From NCBI RefSeq assembly GCF_024435355.1, contig NZ_JAMJWG010000013.1, forward strand, positions 124,001 through 188,000: 64,000 nucleotides of DNA, in the 5' to 3' direction. Below, in pieces: positions 15,929-24,266 of this stretch. The stretch's first letter is position 1, and every line of letters starts with the position of its first letter. Source of the DNA: Streptomyces odontomachi (GTDB taxonomy: Bacteria > Actinomycetota > Actinomycetes > Streptomycetales > Streptomycetaceae). The position numbers were made by a program, and so were the translations under genes. The notes under the pieces were generated by a model that was not told the DNA's origin, made no database searches, and saw nothing but the letters and a program-made list of their open reading frames with translations.

Positions 15929-18010
15929 TCAGGAGGTGGGCAGCCAGACGCGCATGCTGCCGGAGCGCCGGTTGGCCCAGGCGTAGTAGGGGATCGCGGT
16001 CAGCTCGACGGGCTCCCCGGGGGCGGGCCCGCCGGTCGGCGGTGCGGGGTCGACGGCTTCGACGGTGCCGCCTGCGGCTTCGACGGTGCGGTAGGGCCAC
16101 CAGCCGCCGGCCGGCGCGCTGCGGCGATGACCCGTGGCCAGCACGGTGGTGACGCCGCCGAGCAGGTCGGGACGGTGCCGCAGGGTCAGGCCGTGCGCGG
16201 TGTCGAGGACGATGTCGTCGAGCCCGCCGCCCGGGTGGTCCACCTGTTCCAGGCAGTACACGAGCGGACCGCGTTCGATCGCCACACAGCCGCGTACCGC
16301 GTCCACGCGCGGGTCCGCCGCGGTGAGCCGCGGAGCGAGGTCGAGTTCCAGGACGACCTTGTCGCCGGGCGCCCAGGTGCGTTCCAGCCGCAGCCAGCCG
16401 TCGGCGGCGGGAGCGTCGTCCTGGTCATGGCGGTCGTGCCGGTGGTCGGGCCGGTGGTCGGGCCGGGTGTCGCACCGCACCCGGTAGCTGCGGCACCACT
16501 GGGGGACGCGCAGCGACAGGGTCCACGGTGCGTCCCCCGGAGCCTCCTCGACGGTCAGGGTGATCGTGCCGTCCCACGGGTAGTCCGTCTCGGCCCGCAC
16601 CACGACCGGGCCGCCGTCCGCGCCCTCGATGTGTCCGGTGTGGCGCCCGGTGACGTACTGGTGGATCCGCAGGCCCCGCCCGTCGGCGTCCGTGGTGCAC
16701 ACGTAGTGCTCCAGGCCGGCCAGCAGCCGCATGACGTTCGGCGGGCAGCAGGCGCAGCGGAACCAGCGGGTGCGGCGGGCCGACTGGTCGCCGCCGTGGT
16801 CGGTGTGGCCGTCCCTGACCTGGAGCGGGTTGACGTACAGCCAGCGCTCGCCGTCCAGCGAGACGCCCGCGAGGAAGCCGTTGTACAGGGTGCGTTCGAT
16901 CAGGTCGGAGTAGCGGGCCTCGCCGGTGAGCAGGGCCATGCGCCAGCTCCACTGGATCGAGGCGATGGCGGCGCAGGTCTCGCAGTAGGCGCGCTCGTTG
17001 GGCAGCTCGTACGGGTCGCCGAAGTCCTCTTCGTCGTGGTGGGCGCCGACCCCGCCGGTCAGATGGGTCTTGGTCGAGGTCATCGCGTGCCACAACCGCT
17101 CCGTGACGGCGCGCAGTTCGGCGTCCGCGGTCTCGGTGGCCAGGTCCGTCGCGGCGGCCAGCAGGTAGAGCTGGCGGACGGCGTGGCCCTCGACGGTGGC
17201 GGCCGCGCGCAACGGCACCCGGTCCTGGCAGTAGGCCTCGCCGCCGAGCAGACCGTGGCCGTGCCGCTCGACGAAGTAGCCGGCGAGGTCCAGGTAACGC
17301 CGCTCGCCGGTCTCCCGGTACAGCTCCACCAGGGCGGTCTCGACCTCGGGATGGCCGTCGATGCCGTCGATGGGCCGGCCGCTGCCGGGCGCGCCGAAGA
17401 CCGTGTCGATGTGGTCGGCGAAGCGCCGTGCGACATCGAGCAGTGCGGTGCCGCCGGTGGCACGGTGGTGTGCCACGGCCGCCTGGATCAGGTGCCCCGC
17501 GCAGTACAACTCGTGTCCCCAGCGCAGGTCCTGGTAGCGCTGGTCGCCCTTGCGCACCTGGAACCAGGTGTTGAGGTACCCGTCCGGCCGTTGGGCGTCG
17601 GCGACCAGGGCGATGATCCGGTCGACGTCGGCGGCGAGCCCCCCGGGCCCGGGATCGGCGCCGGAATCCGCGCCGGGATCCTCGGGCGTGGGGTCGCTCG
17701 CGAGGGAGGGCTGCTGGGCGAGCTGCCAGCAGGCGGCCTCCAGCCACTTGTAGACGTCGGTGTCGACGAACGGGTAGGCGCCCTGGTACTCGCCCTTGGT
17801 GGTGCCCGCGGCCAGCCGCAGGTTGTGCAGGTTGCCCGCGGCCTCCAGCAGGTCGGGGCCCTGCGGAATGGACGTGCGGGCGTTGACTTCGCGTCGGGTG
17901 TGCCAGAAGCCCGCGTCGATGCCGGCGCCGGCCGGACGCAGCGCGGTGCGGGCATCCGGGCCGAGGCGGACCGGACCCGTGGCGGACGACTCGGGGCGTG
18001 TGCGGGGCAT
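15929..18010 (-). CDS. GH127 beta-L-arabinofuranosidase (DUF1680 family)
   Basis: A 693-residue cytoplasmic enzyme without a signal peptide, expected to cleave terminal beta-L-arabinofuranose from imported oligosaccharides. GH127 uses a cysteine nucleophile held by zinc. The ligands known from HypBA1 of Bifidobacterium (a Glu, then Cys two on, and a later Cys-Cys pair) are present here as Glu344 and Cys346 (in CETC) and Cys421-Cys422 (in CACCPPNV). The (alpha/alpha)6 barrel spans about 60-430, followed by beta-sandwiches. A His/Asp-rich DHRPDHRHDRHDQDD insertion interrupts the second half. GGAGAGG lies very close to the ATG. It is first in the operon and divergent from the LacI regulator. Confidence 0.9.
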   Translation of the reverse strand: MPRTRPESSATGPVRLGPDARTALRPAGAGIDAGFWHTRREVNARTSIPQGPDLLEAAGNLHNLRLAAGTTKGEYQGAYPFVDTDVYKWLEAACWQLAQQPSLASDPTPEDPGADSGADPGPGGLAADVDRIIALVADAQRPDGYLNTWFQVRKGDQRYQDLRWGHELYCAGHLIQAAVAHHRATGGTALLDVARRFADHIDTVFGAPGSGRPIDGIDGHPEVETALVELYRETGERRYLDLAGYFVERHGHGLLGGEAYCQDRVPLRAAATVEGHAVRQLYLLAAATDLATETADAELRAVTERLWHAMTSTKTHLTGGVGAHHDEEDFGDPYELPNERAYCETCAAIASIQWSWRMALLTGEARYSDLIERTLYNGFLAGVSLDGERWLYVNPLQVRDGHTDHGGDQSARRTRWFRCACCPPNVMRLLAGLEHYVCTTDADGRGLRIHQYVTGRHTGHIEGADGGPVVVRAETDYPWDGTITLTVEEAPGDAPWTLSLRVPQWCRSYRVRCDTRPDHRPDHRHDRHDQDDAPAADGWLRLERTWAPGDKVVLELDLAPRLTAADPRVDAVRGCVAIERGPLVYCLEQVDHPGGGLDDIVLDTAHGLTLRHRPDLLGGVTTVLATGHRRSAPAGGWWPYRTVEAAGGTVEAVDPAPPTGGPAPGEPVELTAIPYYAWANRRSGSMRVWLPTS

Positions 18011-18447
18011 GACCTCTCCGAGGAGTGGGGGAGGGAACGGGGCCGGCGGCGGCCGGTCGCCCGGGTGCGCGCGACCGGCGCGACCGGCGCGACCAGGCGT
18101 GGCGGGCGCGGTGGAGCGTGGGGTGGCGCGGTGTGACGGGGCGCGACATGGCGGTTGCCGTGGGTGTCGTGGCACAGCGGGTCGCGGTTTGCGCAAAGGT
18201 TTTCCTGCCCTGAGAGTACAGAGGAGCGGGGTAGGCGGGGTCAAGGGTGATGACGCAAGATTCTCTGTTTTCCCGCTAGTTGCCGGATGCTCAGGTGGTG
18301 CGGAGCCCAGGTGGTGGCCCGGGGTCTGGTCCTCGTCCGCGCCGGCTGCGACGATGAAGCGGTCGCCGGGGCAGCGGCGGCGCCGAGGAGGACAATCGAG
18401 GGCGACGTCGAGGGCGACGCAGGGAAAGTCAGAGAAAAGGATTGCTC
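18011..18447. other. divergent control region of the GH127 operon and lacI
   Basis: A 437-bp region containing a LacI-type palindrome at 18188-18197. A direct repeat of GTCGAGGGCGAC lies near 18399-18421. The region 18250-18290 is relatively A+T-rich and could hold the lacI promoter. No open frame with a ribosome-binding site was found. Confidence 0.5.
18188..18197. promoter_or_regulatory. LacI-family operator candidate
   Basis: TTTGCGCAAA is a perfect palindrome with a central CG step, the hallmark of LacI/GalR operators. It lies 178 bases before the GH127 start and 251 before the lacI start, so one regulator could control both. No second copy was found in the locus. Confidence 0.5.
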
Positions 18448-19467
18448 GTGAGCGTTGCGCCAGGTTCTCCCCCCTTCGGCCGGGCCAGACTGACGGACGT
18501 CGCCGCGCTGGCGGGGGTCAGTGTGGGCACGGCATCGAAGGCACTGAACGGCAGTGGCCGGATGCGCCCCGAGACCCGGCAACGGGTCCTGGACGCCGTG
18601 GAAGCCCTCGGGTTCCGGCCCAACCAGCATGCGCGAAGCCTGCACACCGGCCGGAGCTGGACGGTCGGGCTGATGACCACGGACGGCATCGGCCGGTTCA
18701 GCACCCCCGTCCTGCTCGGCGCCGAAGACGCGCTCGGCCTGGGCAAGATCTCCGTACTGCTCTGCGACACCCGAGGTGACGCCCTCCGGGAGCAGCACCA
18801 TCTGCGCAACCTGATGGACCGCCGGGTCGACGGCATCATCGTCACCGGCCGCCGCATGGATCCCCGCCCCCCGCTGAACGGCGTCGACCCGATCCCGATC
18901 GTCTACGCGTTCTCGCCCTCCACCGACCCGGCCGACACCTCCGTGATCTCCGACGACCAGGCCGGCGCCCACCTCGCCGTCGAGCATCTGCTGGCCACGG
19001 GGCACACCCGGATCGCGCACGTCACGGGCCCGGAACACCATGCGGCCGCGCGCGACCGCGCCCGGCACGCGGTCCAGCACCTGGAGCGCGCCTCGCTCAC
19101 CCTGGCCACCGGACGGGTGCACTTCGGCGAGTGGAGCGAGGCCTGGGGCCGCCGGGCCGCCGGCGCCGTGCTGCGGACCGCACCGGACACGGACGCCTTC
19201 TTCTGCGGCAACGACCAGGTCGCGCGGGGCGTCACGGATGCGCTGCGGGAGCGCGGCGTGAGCGTGCCGGGGGACATCGCCGTCGTGGGCTACGACAACT
19301 GGGACACCATGGCCCTGGCCAGCCGGCCGCCGCTCACCACGATCGACATGAACCTCGCGGAGATCGGCCGGATCGCCGCACTGCGGCTGCTGGAGGCCAT
19401 CGACACGGGGCCGGTGCCCGGGTTGCACACGGTGCCGTGCCGGCTGGTGGTGCGGGAGTCCAGCTGA
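18448..19467 (+). CDS. LacI-family transcriptional regulator
   Basis: A 339-residue repressor. Residues 10-35 form the LacI helix-turn-helix (RLTDVAALAGVSVGTASKALNG), followed by the hinge segment of the form RVLDAVEALGFRPNQHARSL. The periplasmic-binding-protein-like effector domain follows: TVGLMTTDGIGRF, DGIIVTGR, DDQAGAHLAVEHLLATGHTRIAHV, FFCGNDQVARGV and GDIAVVGYDNWD. The GTG at 18448 has AAAAGGA six bases upstream; a TTG at 18442 is less likely. Its divergent position implies control of the GH127/ABC operon with a sugar as inducer, which is inference. Confidence 0.93.
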   Translation: MSVAPGSPPFGRARLTDVAALAGVSVGTASKALNGSGRMRPETRQRVLDAVEALGFRPNQHARSLHTGRSWTVGLMTTDGIGRFSTPVLLGAEDALGLGKISVLLCDTRGDALREQHHLRNLMDRRVDGIIVTGRRMDPRPPLNGVDPIPIVYAFSPSTDPADTSVISDDQAGAHLAVEHLLATGHTRIAHVTGPEHHAAARDRARHAVQHLERASLTLATGRVHFGEWSEAWGRRAAGAVLRTAPDTDAFFCGNDQVARGVTDALRERGVSVPGDIAVVGYDNWDTMALASRPPLTTIDMNLAEIGRIAALRLLEAIDTGPVPGLHTVPCRLVVRESS

Positions 19468-19678
19468 GGCCGGGGCCGGGTCGGCGGCGGGGCGTGGGCC
19501 CGGCGACGGAGATGTCTGCGTCGACGCGACGCGGACGCCGCAGCACGGCGAGCTGATGTGAGACGTGCGGGGCGAGGCGGGGCGACCGCGACGCGCGTGG
19601 GAGCGGGGCGTCCCGTCGTGCGGCCCGCTACCGTGGGAGCTTCCAGGTGACGTGCCACGACATGCTCAGGAGGGGGCC

Positions 19679-20164
19679 ATGGAAGCGGAGTTGGCGACGC
19701 TGGCCGCAGCGGGCGCGACGGCGCTGGTGCAGCGGATGGTCGGCGACGGCTGGGAGCGGGCACGCGGGCTGCTGGCCCGGGTGGTCGCACGCCGGCGCGG
19801 CAGCGCGGAGGGGGAGACCGACGGCGCGGACGAGGCCGTACGGGAGGCCGAGGGAGAGCTGGACGCCGCACGCGAGCAGTTGCTCGCCGCCCGCGACTCG
19901 GGCGACGAGGAGACCGTGGCCGACGTCCAGGCCGAGTGGCGCAGCCGGTTGCGCCGCACCCTGGAAGCGGATCCGACGCTGGCGGCCGAACTGCGCTCCG
20001 TGCTCGACGAGCTGACCCCGTCCGCCCCGCAGGACGGGGGCAACATCACCTACACGTACAACACGATGACCGGGGGCTCGCACGGCACCGTGATCCAGGC
20101 CGGTTCGATCGGCGCCACGCACCACCACCACACCGGTCCGCCGCCCCAGCAGCCGCCGCGATGA
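19679..20164 (+). CDS. small helical protein with C-terminal amyloid-signalling-like (RHIM/BASS3-like) motif
   Basis: A 161-residue protein. Residues 1-37 form an Ala-rich amphipathic helix region (EAELATLAAAGATALVQRM). Residues 55-118 are an acidic, strongly helical, probably coiled-coil segment. The tail contains NTMTGGSHGTVIQAGSIG, then a His-rich run. The G..HG.VIQAG.I pattern resembles the BASS3/RHIM-like motif described in bacterial NLR-associated signalling; that match is from memory, not a search. Such proteins may join an effector or cell-death-type helical domain to a receptor. No NLR is adjacent. Instead its stop overlaps (ATGA) the start of a nucleotidyltransferase gene. CAGGAGGGGG precedes the ATG. 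Confidence 0.7.
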   Translation: MEAELATLAAAGATALVQRMVGDGWERARGLLARVVARRRGSAEGETDGADEAVREAEGELDAAREQLLAARDSGDEETVADVQAEWRSRLRRTLEADPTLAAELRSVLDELTPSAPQDGGNITYTYNTMTGGSHGTVIQAGSIGATHHHHTGPPPQQPPR

Positions 20165-20952
20165 ACGACGACGCGTTCCTCGCGCACGTCGCCGACCGGC
20201 TCGCCGCTCTGCCCGCCGTGCAGGCCGTCGCGCTCGGCGGCTCCCGCGCCCAGGGTGCTCCCGGGCAGGGCGGCGACGATCCGGGCGGCGGCCCCAGACC
20301 GGACAGCGACTGGGACCTCGCCGTCTACTACCGCGGCACCTTCGACCCGGACACGCTGCGTGCGCTGGGCTGGCCGGGCGAGGTGTCCGACCTCGGCGGA
20401 TGGGGCGGCGGCGTGTTCAACGGCGGCGCCTGGCTGACGATCGACGGCCGCCGCGTCGATGTGCACTACCGCGATCTCGACGTCGTCGAGCACGAGCTCG
20501 CCGAGGCGCGGGCCGGGCGCTTCCACATCGAGCCGCTGATGTTCCATCTGGCCGGCATCCCGAGCTATCTCGTCGTCGCGGAACTCGCCGTCAACCGCGT
20601 CCTGCACGGGCAGGCGCCGCGCCCGGACGGCTATCCGGAAGCGCTGCGGCGCACCGCGCCGGAGGTGTGGCGCGGTCGGGCGGACACGACCCTGCACTAC
20701 GCCAAGCACAACAATGCGCCCCGCGGAGGGCTCACCGAGGTCGCGGGCGCCATCGCCATCGCCGCCATGCAGACCGCCCACGCGGTGCTCGCCGCACGCG
20801 GCACCTGGGTGACCAACGAGAAACGGCTCCTGGAACGGGCCGGACTCCGCGACGTCGACGCCGTCCTGGCCCGCCTGGACACCGCCACCGACACGCTGGT
20901 CAAGGCGGTCGACGACGTGACGGCCCGATTCCGCGCCGCGCTGCCGGACTAG
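20161..20952 (+). CDS. nucleotidyltransferase-fold protein
   Basis: A 263-residue protein of the minimal nucleotidyltransferase superfamily. AVALGGSRAQGA carries the GGS motif near residue 22. SDWDLAVYY near residue 50 supplies the D.D metal-binding pair, and RRVDVHYRD near residue 98 supplies the third acidic residue. A C-terminal helical bundle (about 150-263) resembles the partner domain seen in aminoglycoside-type enzymes and related stand-alone transferases. The substrate is unknown. Between the GGS and D.D motifs is a flexible Gly/Asp/Pro insertion (about 10 residues). The four-base overlap with the preceding gene indicates obligate co-translation, so the two products probably act together. 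Confidence 0.82.
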   Translation: MNDDAFLAHVADRLAALPAVQAVALGGSRAQGAPGQGGDDPGGGPRPDSDWDLAVYYRGTFDPDTLRALGWPGEVSDLGGWGGGVFNGGAWLTIDGRRVDVHYRDLDVVEHELAEARAGRFHIEPLMFHLAGIPSYLVVAELAVNRVLHGQAPRPDGYPEALRRTAPEVWRGRADTTLHYAKHNNAPRGGLTEVAGAIAIAAMQTAHAVLAARGTWVTNEKRLLERAGLRDVDAVLARLDTATDTLVKAVDDVTARFRAALPD

Positions 20953-20954
20953 CA

Positions 20955-20986
20955 CGGGGGCGCGCCCTGACAAGGACGCGCCCCCG
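20955..20986 (+). terminator. terminator of the nucleotidyltransferase operon
   Basis: A ten-base stem (CGGGGGCGCG with CGCGCCCCCG) and a twelve-base loop, three bases after the stop codon. The facing protease gene ends at 21017, so it may also serve the minus strand. Confidence 0.7.
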
Positions 20987-21016
20987 AAAGGCGCCAAGGC
21001 GCAAAAGGTGGTGCCG

Positions 21017-21937
21017 CTACGCCGACGGCTTCGGCAGCGTGCAGCCCTCAGCGGTCAGGTCGATCTTGTTCCCGGTACCGACGCAGGCCGGGATGATGTA
21101 CGTCTCCTCGGCGTAGTTGGTGCCCTGGTGAACGGTGACGTTGCCGCTCTCGTCGACCTCACAGGGGTTGTTGACGGTGCACTGCTGGCCGTCCTCGTTA
21201 CCGGTGTTGTTGACGGCGATGACCTGGCCGGTGGCGTCGTCGACGACCGGGGAGCCCGAGGTGCCGCCGATGGTCTCGCACTCCGGGGTGTAGCGGACGG
21301 AGTCCTTCCAGGTCCAGTCGCCCTCCTTCAGCCGGTACACGAAACCGTCGATGTCGCAGCTGTAGGTCTCCTGCCAGTAGCCGGAGACGACGGTGATCGC
21401 GGTACCGGCCGTGGGGTGCTGGTCGGACAGGTCGAGCGGCTGGATGCCGGTCTGGTCGGCGATCTGCTGGTAGGTGCTGGTGAGCTGGTACAGCGTGATG
21501 TCCGTGTCGGTCATCGTCGAGTACGCCACCTTGCTCGCCCTGAGGGTCGCCACGGAGTCGGCGTTCGCGTCGAGCAGCTGGAAGGTGCGGGTGGAGGACT
21601 GGTCGACTATGACCTCACCGGGGTCGGGGAATCCGGTCTCGAGGCAGTGACCGTTGGTCAGCACCAGGGCCGGGTCGGTGGGTTGCGAGTTCGGCATCCG
21701 GATCAGCGATCCCGAGCAGTTGCTGAGCCCCACGGTGCCGGCGAAGTCGACCGCGCGGACGGTGGGGTGGTGGGCGTCCTTCGCGCGGGTGTGCGCCGGG
21801 GCGGTCGCGCTCGCGGACTTCCCGACGCCGTCCGCAACCCGGCTCAGGTCGCCGGACGGGCTGGTGGCGAACGCGGGGGCGGCCCCGGCGCCGAGCAGCA
21901 GCAGGGTGCAGAATGCGCCGACGAGAGGTCTTTTCAT
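21017..21937 (-). CDS. secreted trypsin-like serine protease
   Basis: A 306-residue exported protease of the chymotrypsin/S1 fold. The signal peptide spans residues 1-25 (MKRPLVG, hydrophobic core, APAFA). The catalytic triad is readable: His in LTNGHC, Asp in TDTDITLYQL, and Ser in IGGTSGSPVVDD. Paired cysteines (SNCSGS/GHC, YSCD/PEC, QQC/NPC, PAC/GC) indicate disulfides. A pro-region of about 50 residues probably precedes the core. The start at 21937 has GAGGA eight bases upstream; a longer frame upstream adds a polar stretch incompatible with a signal peptide. It converges with the nucleotidyltransferase gene and appears to be transcribed alone. Confidence 0.9.
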   Translation of the reverse strand: MKRPLVGAFCTLLLLGAGAAPAFATSPSGDLSRVADGVGKSASATAPAHTRAKDAHHPTVRAVDFAGTVGLSNCSGSLIRMPNSQPTDPALVLTNGHCLETGFPDPGEVIVDQSSTRTFQLLDANADSVATLRASKVAYSTMTDTDITLYQLTSTYQQIADQTGIQPLDLSDQHPTAGTAITVVSGYWQETYSCDIDGFVYRLKEGDWTWKDSVRYTPECETIGGTSGSPVVDDATGQVIAVNNTGNEDGQQCTVNNPCEVDESGNVTVHQGTNYAEETYIIPACVGTGNKIDLTAEGCTLPKPSA

Positions 21938-22223
21938 GTGGGGGGTCCTCTTCGGTCCGTGTTTCCCTGTGGATGCGGTGCTGTTGGCCCGCATTTGTCA
22001 TGCGCATTCTTTACGGCGCGGCGGCGCAGGACAACGGTACGAAGGAAGACTCCGAACTCCATCGCGCCCGAACGGCCCGTCACCAGCGGTAAGACGGCCA
22101 TCCGGCAGAGCGCGACTCGCCGGCGGTGCCCGGCGGACAGTGGCTCGCGGTGCGGAAGGATTGCTTCCGATCAGCTGTTACCGCGGCCGGGGCAACGGTG
22201 ACGGCACGGCGCGTGGGCGGGCG

Positions 22224-22649
22224 TCACGCCGACAACGCACTCGACCACGCGGGTGTGACCCCCGTGAGGCGGCACAGTGCCAAGTAGAGCGGGATCGGCG
22301 GGGTGTACGGCACGGTCCCGTCCGGGCGGTGGACCAGGTGCGGCGGGCGGCGTGCGTCCTGGACGAGTGCGCCGGTGGCGTACCGCGCGGGAGCGGGCCA
22401 TTCCAGGGCCACGTCCGAGTCGGACGGCACGATCCACCACCAGGAGGCCCCGTCGCCGTAGATGCAGCCGACCCGGGGCAGCCGGTCGAGGACGCGGCGA
22501 CCGTAGACGGCGGGGAGGGCTACGGCGTCGTAGCCGAGCGGGGCGGTCATGCCCTCCGGCATGATCAGCCGGGCCGGGGCCGACTCCCGTGGCCGGCTTC
22601 TGCGTGAGAGGCCGACGAGCGTGTCAAGGCTCAGCAGGGACGGTGTCAT
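22224..22649 (-). CDS. conserved hypothetical protein coupled to the HATPase gene
   Basis: A 141-residue soluble protein. Recognisable parts are GYDAVALPAVYGRRVLDRLPRVGC, a YGDGASWWWIVPSDSDVALEWP core and an HLVHRPDGTVPYTPPIPLYLALCRLTG tail. I have seen this kind of protein beside ATP-binding anti-sigma-like genes in Streptomyces, but no function is assigned. Its ATG overlaps the HATPase stop (ATGA), so the two are made together. The alternative ATG at 22658 would lengthen the overlap. Confidence 0.72.
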   Translation of the reverse strand: MTPSLLSLDTLVGLSRRSRPRESAPARLIMPEGMTAPLGYDAVALPAVYGRRVLDRLPRVGCIYGDGASWWWIVPSDSDVALEWPAPARYATGALVQDARRPPHLVHRPDGTVPYTPPIPLYLALCRLTGVTPAWSSALSA

Positions 22650-23200
22650 GACACCCATTCGGCCCCCGTTCCGCGGACGGTGTCCGCTTCGATCCCCGTT
22701 CGATGGTCCGCCGTACACGGCAGCTCCGCCCACACCTGGAGGCCCGAGCCCCATTCCTGGGCGCCCCAGGCGCTGCACACGGCCGCCACGAGGAGCAGCC
22801 CCCGGCCGTGCTCCTCGCCGTCACGTTCGGCCGAGCGGCAAGGGGGCGCGTCCGATGTGCATCCCTCGTCGCCCACCGTGATGCGCACCCGGTCCGTCTC
22901 GTCGGACAGCTCGCACACGATCTGCCGCGACGAGGTGTGCACGATGGCGTTGGTGACCAGCTCCGACACCACCAGGGCCGCCGAGTCGCAGGTTTCGTCG
23001 GACACCTGCCAGGCCGTCAGCCAGGTCCGTGTCATCCGCCTGGCCTGTGCCGCCGCGCAGGGCTCGGCAACCAGGCCGAACCGTAGGCGGCGCGGGTTGA
23101 CGTCGATGCCCACCGGACGCACCGCCCCGGCGGTATCACTACCGGTGCCGGAGTGGGGGGCTGCTGCTCTGGTCGACGCGGGCGGAGTCACGCTTGCCAC
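22646..23200 (-). CDS. ATP-binding protein, RsbW-like HATPase (anti-sigma kinase fold)
   Basis: A 184-residue GHKL ATPase of the short Streptomyces type. The N-box is AALVVSELVTNAIVHT at about residues 85-100. The G1 box is in RITVGDEG and the G2 segment is HGRGLLLVAAVCSAWG. The domain follows directly on an RRMTRTWLTAWQVSDETCDSA helix. This family resembles anti-sigma/serine kinases but has expanded hugely in Streptomyces, mostly with unknown partners. Start codons GTG at 23200 or 23191 are both possible. The frame is open further upstream, but that would cover the inverted repeats between this gene and the divergent Xre gene. It is commonly found beside Xre-DUF397 pairs. Confidence 0.85.
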   Translation of the reverse strand: MASVTPPASTRAAAPHSGTGSDTAGAVRPVGIDVNPRRLRFGLVAEPCAAAQARRMTRTWLTAWQVSDETCDSAALVVSELVTNAIVHTSSRQIVCELSDETDRVRITVGDEGCTSDAPPCRSAERDGEEHGRGLLLVAAVCSAWGAQEWGSGLQVWAELPCTADHRTGIEADTVRGTGAEWVS

Positions 23201-23217
23201 TATCTCCCCGCCGTGAA

Positions 23218-23253
23218 CACTTGGCAAGTGGCACTCTGAAAATTGCAGAGTGC
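23218..23253. promoter_or_regulatory. twin inverted repeats in the Xre/HATPase divergent promoter
   Basis: Two adjoining palindromes: CACTTG-N1-CAAGTG (23218-23230) and GCACTCTG-N7-CAGAGTGC (23231-23253). They lie between the divergent HATPase and Xre genes, 18-53 bases before the HATPase start, and are the obvious candidates for the Xre binding site. Confidence 0.6.
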
Positions 23254-23405
23254 ACTGTGTCTGTGCGAAAGCCCATGGCACACTGCTCGCAGCAGCCCGC
23301 ACGCGTGGGCGATCCCGGTCTGCTCACGGGCCTCCGGACCGCTCCGGCGGCCGGCGCGGATGCAGGTGGGCCTGACCTGAAGAGCTGACTAGGTGGAGGT
23401 GGGAC

Positions 23406-24266
23406 GTGAGCGAGCCGCGGTCCGCACCGACGGTTGGGCAGGTCGTCCTGGGCAGGCGCCTACAGGACCTGCGTGAACGCGCCGGCCTCAAGCGCGAGGA
23501 GGCCGCGGGTGTGCTGCGTGTCGCCCCTGCCACCATCCGGCGCATCGAGATGGCCGAGGTCGCCTTCAAGATCCCCTACGTGCAGATGCTGCTCCAGGCG
23601 TACGGCGTCGGCGACGACGAGGCGGGGGCCTTCGTCAAGCTCGCCGAGGAGGCCAACAAGCCAGGTTGGTGGCAGCGGTTCCACGACATCCTTCCCGGCT
23701 GGTTCTCGATGTACGTCAGCCTGGAAGGTGCGGCCAGCCTCATCCGGTCGTATGAACCCCATTTCGTGCCGGGCCTGTTGCAGACCGAGGGCTACGCCCG
23801 CGCCGTGCTCCAGTCCGGTGCGATCGGCCAGACCCGGCCCGAGGACATCGAGCGGCATGTGGCGCTGCGCATGCAGCGGCAGGCGTTGCTCGCTCGTGAG
23901 AACGCCCCGCGGCTCTGGGCCGTCATGGACGAGACCGCCCTGCGCAGGCCGGTGGGGGATGCAGATGTGATGCGGGGGCAGATCGACCGCCTGTTGGAGG
24001 CATCGAAACTGCCCAATGTGACGATTCAGGTTGCCCAGTTCGCGTCGGGACCTCACCCCGGCACGTATGGGCCCTTCGTGCTGTTCCGATTTCCCGTGCC
24101 GGAACTCCCCGACATGGTTTACAGCGAGTACCTGACCGGTGCCGTCTATCTCGACGCGCGCCATGAGGTGGCAACCCATCTCGAGGTCATGGACCGCATG
24201 GCGGCGCATGCCGCCACAGCACATCGCACAAAGGAGCTCCTGAGGGATCTCCGCAAGGAGTTGTGA
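23406..24266 (+). CDS. Xre-family regulator with DUF5753 domain (WhiJ/AbaA-orfA-like)
   Basis: A 286-residue regulator. A helix-turn-helix occupies residues about 13-68 (LGRRLQDLRERAGLKREEAAGVL, then PATIRRIEMAE). The DUF5753 ligand/partner domain follows (about 95-270), with YEPHFVPGLLQTEGYARAVL, RMQRQALL, LPNVTIQVAQF and MVYSEYLTGAVYL as landmarks. Homologues such as WhiJ influence development in S. coelicolor. The GTG start follows GGAGGTGGGAC. The DUF397 gene starts immediately after the stop, forming the usual regulator/small-protein pair. Confidence 0.93.
   Translation: MSEPRSAPTVGQVVLGRRLQDLRERAGLKREEAAGVLRVAPATIRRIEMAEVAFKIPYVQMLLQAYGVGDDEAGAFVKLAEEANKPGWWQRFHDILPGWFSMYVSLEGAASLIRSYEPHFVPGLLQTEGYARAVLQSGAIGQTRPEDIERHVALRMQRQALLARENAPRLWAVMDETALRRPVGDADVMRGQIDRLLEASKLPNVTIQVAQFASGPHPGTYGPFVLFRFPVPELPDMVYSEYLTGAVYLDARHEVATHLEVMDRMAAHAATAHRTKELLRDLRKEL

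Noticed and set aside
16425..18149. Long second minus-strand frame inside the GH127 gene
   Set aside because: An Arg/Pro-rich shadow of the true frame, which has all GH127 zinc ligands.
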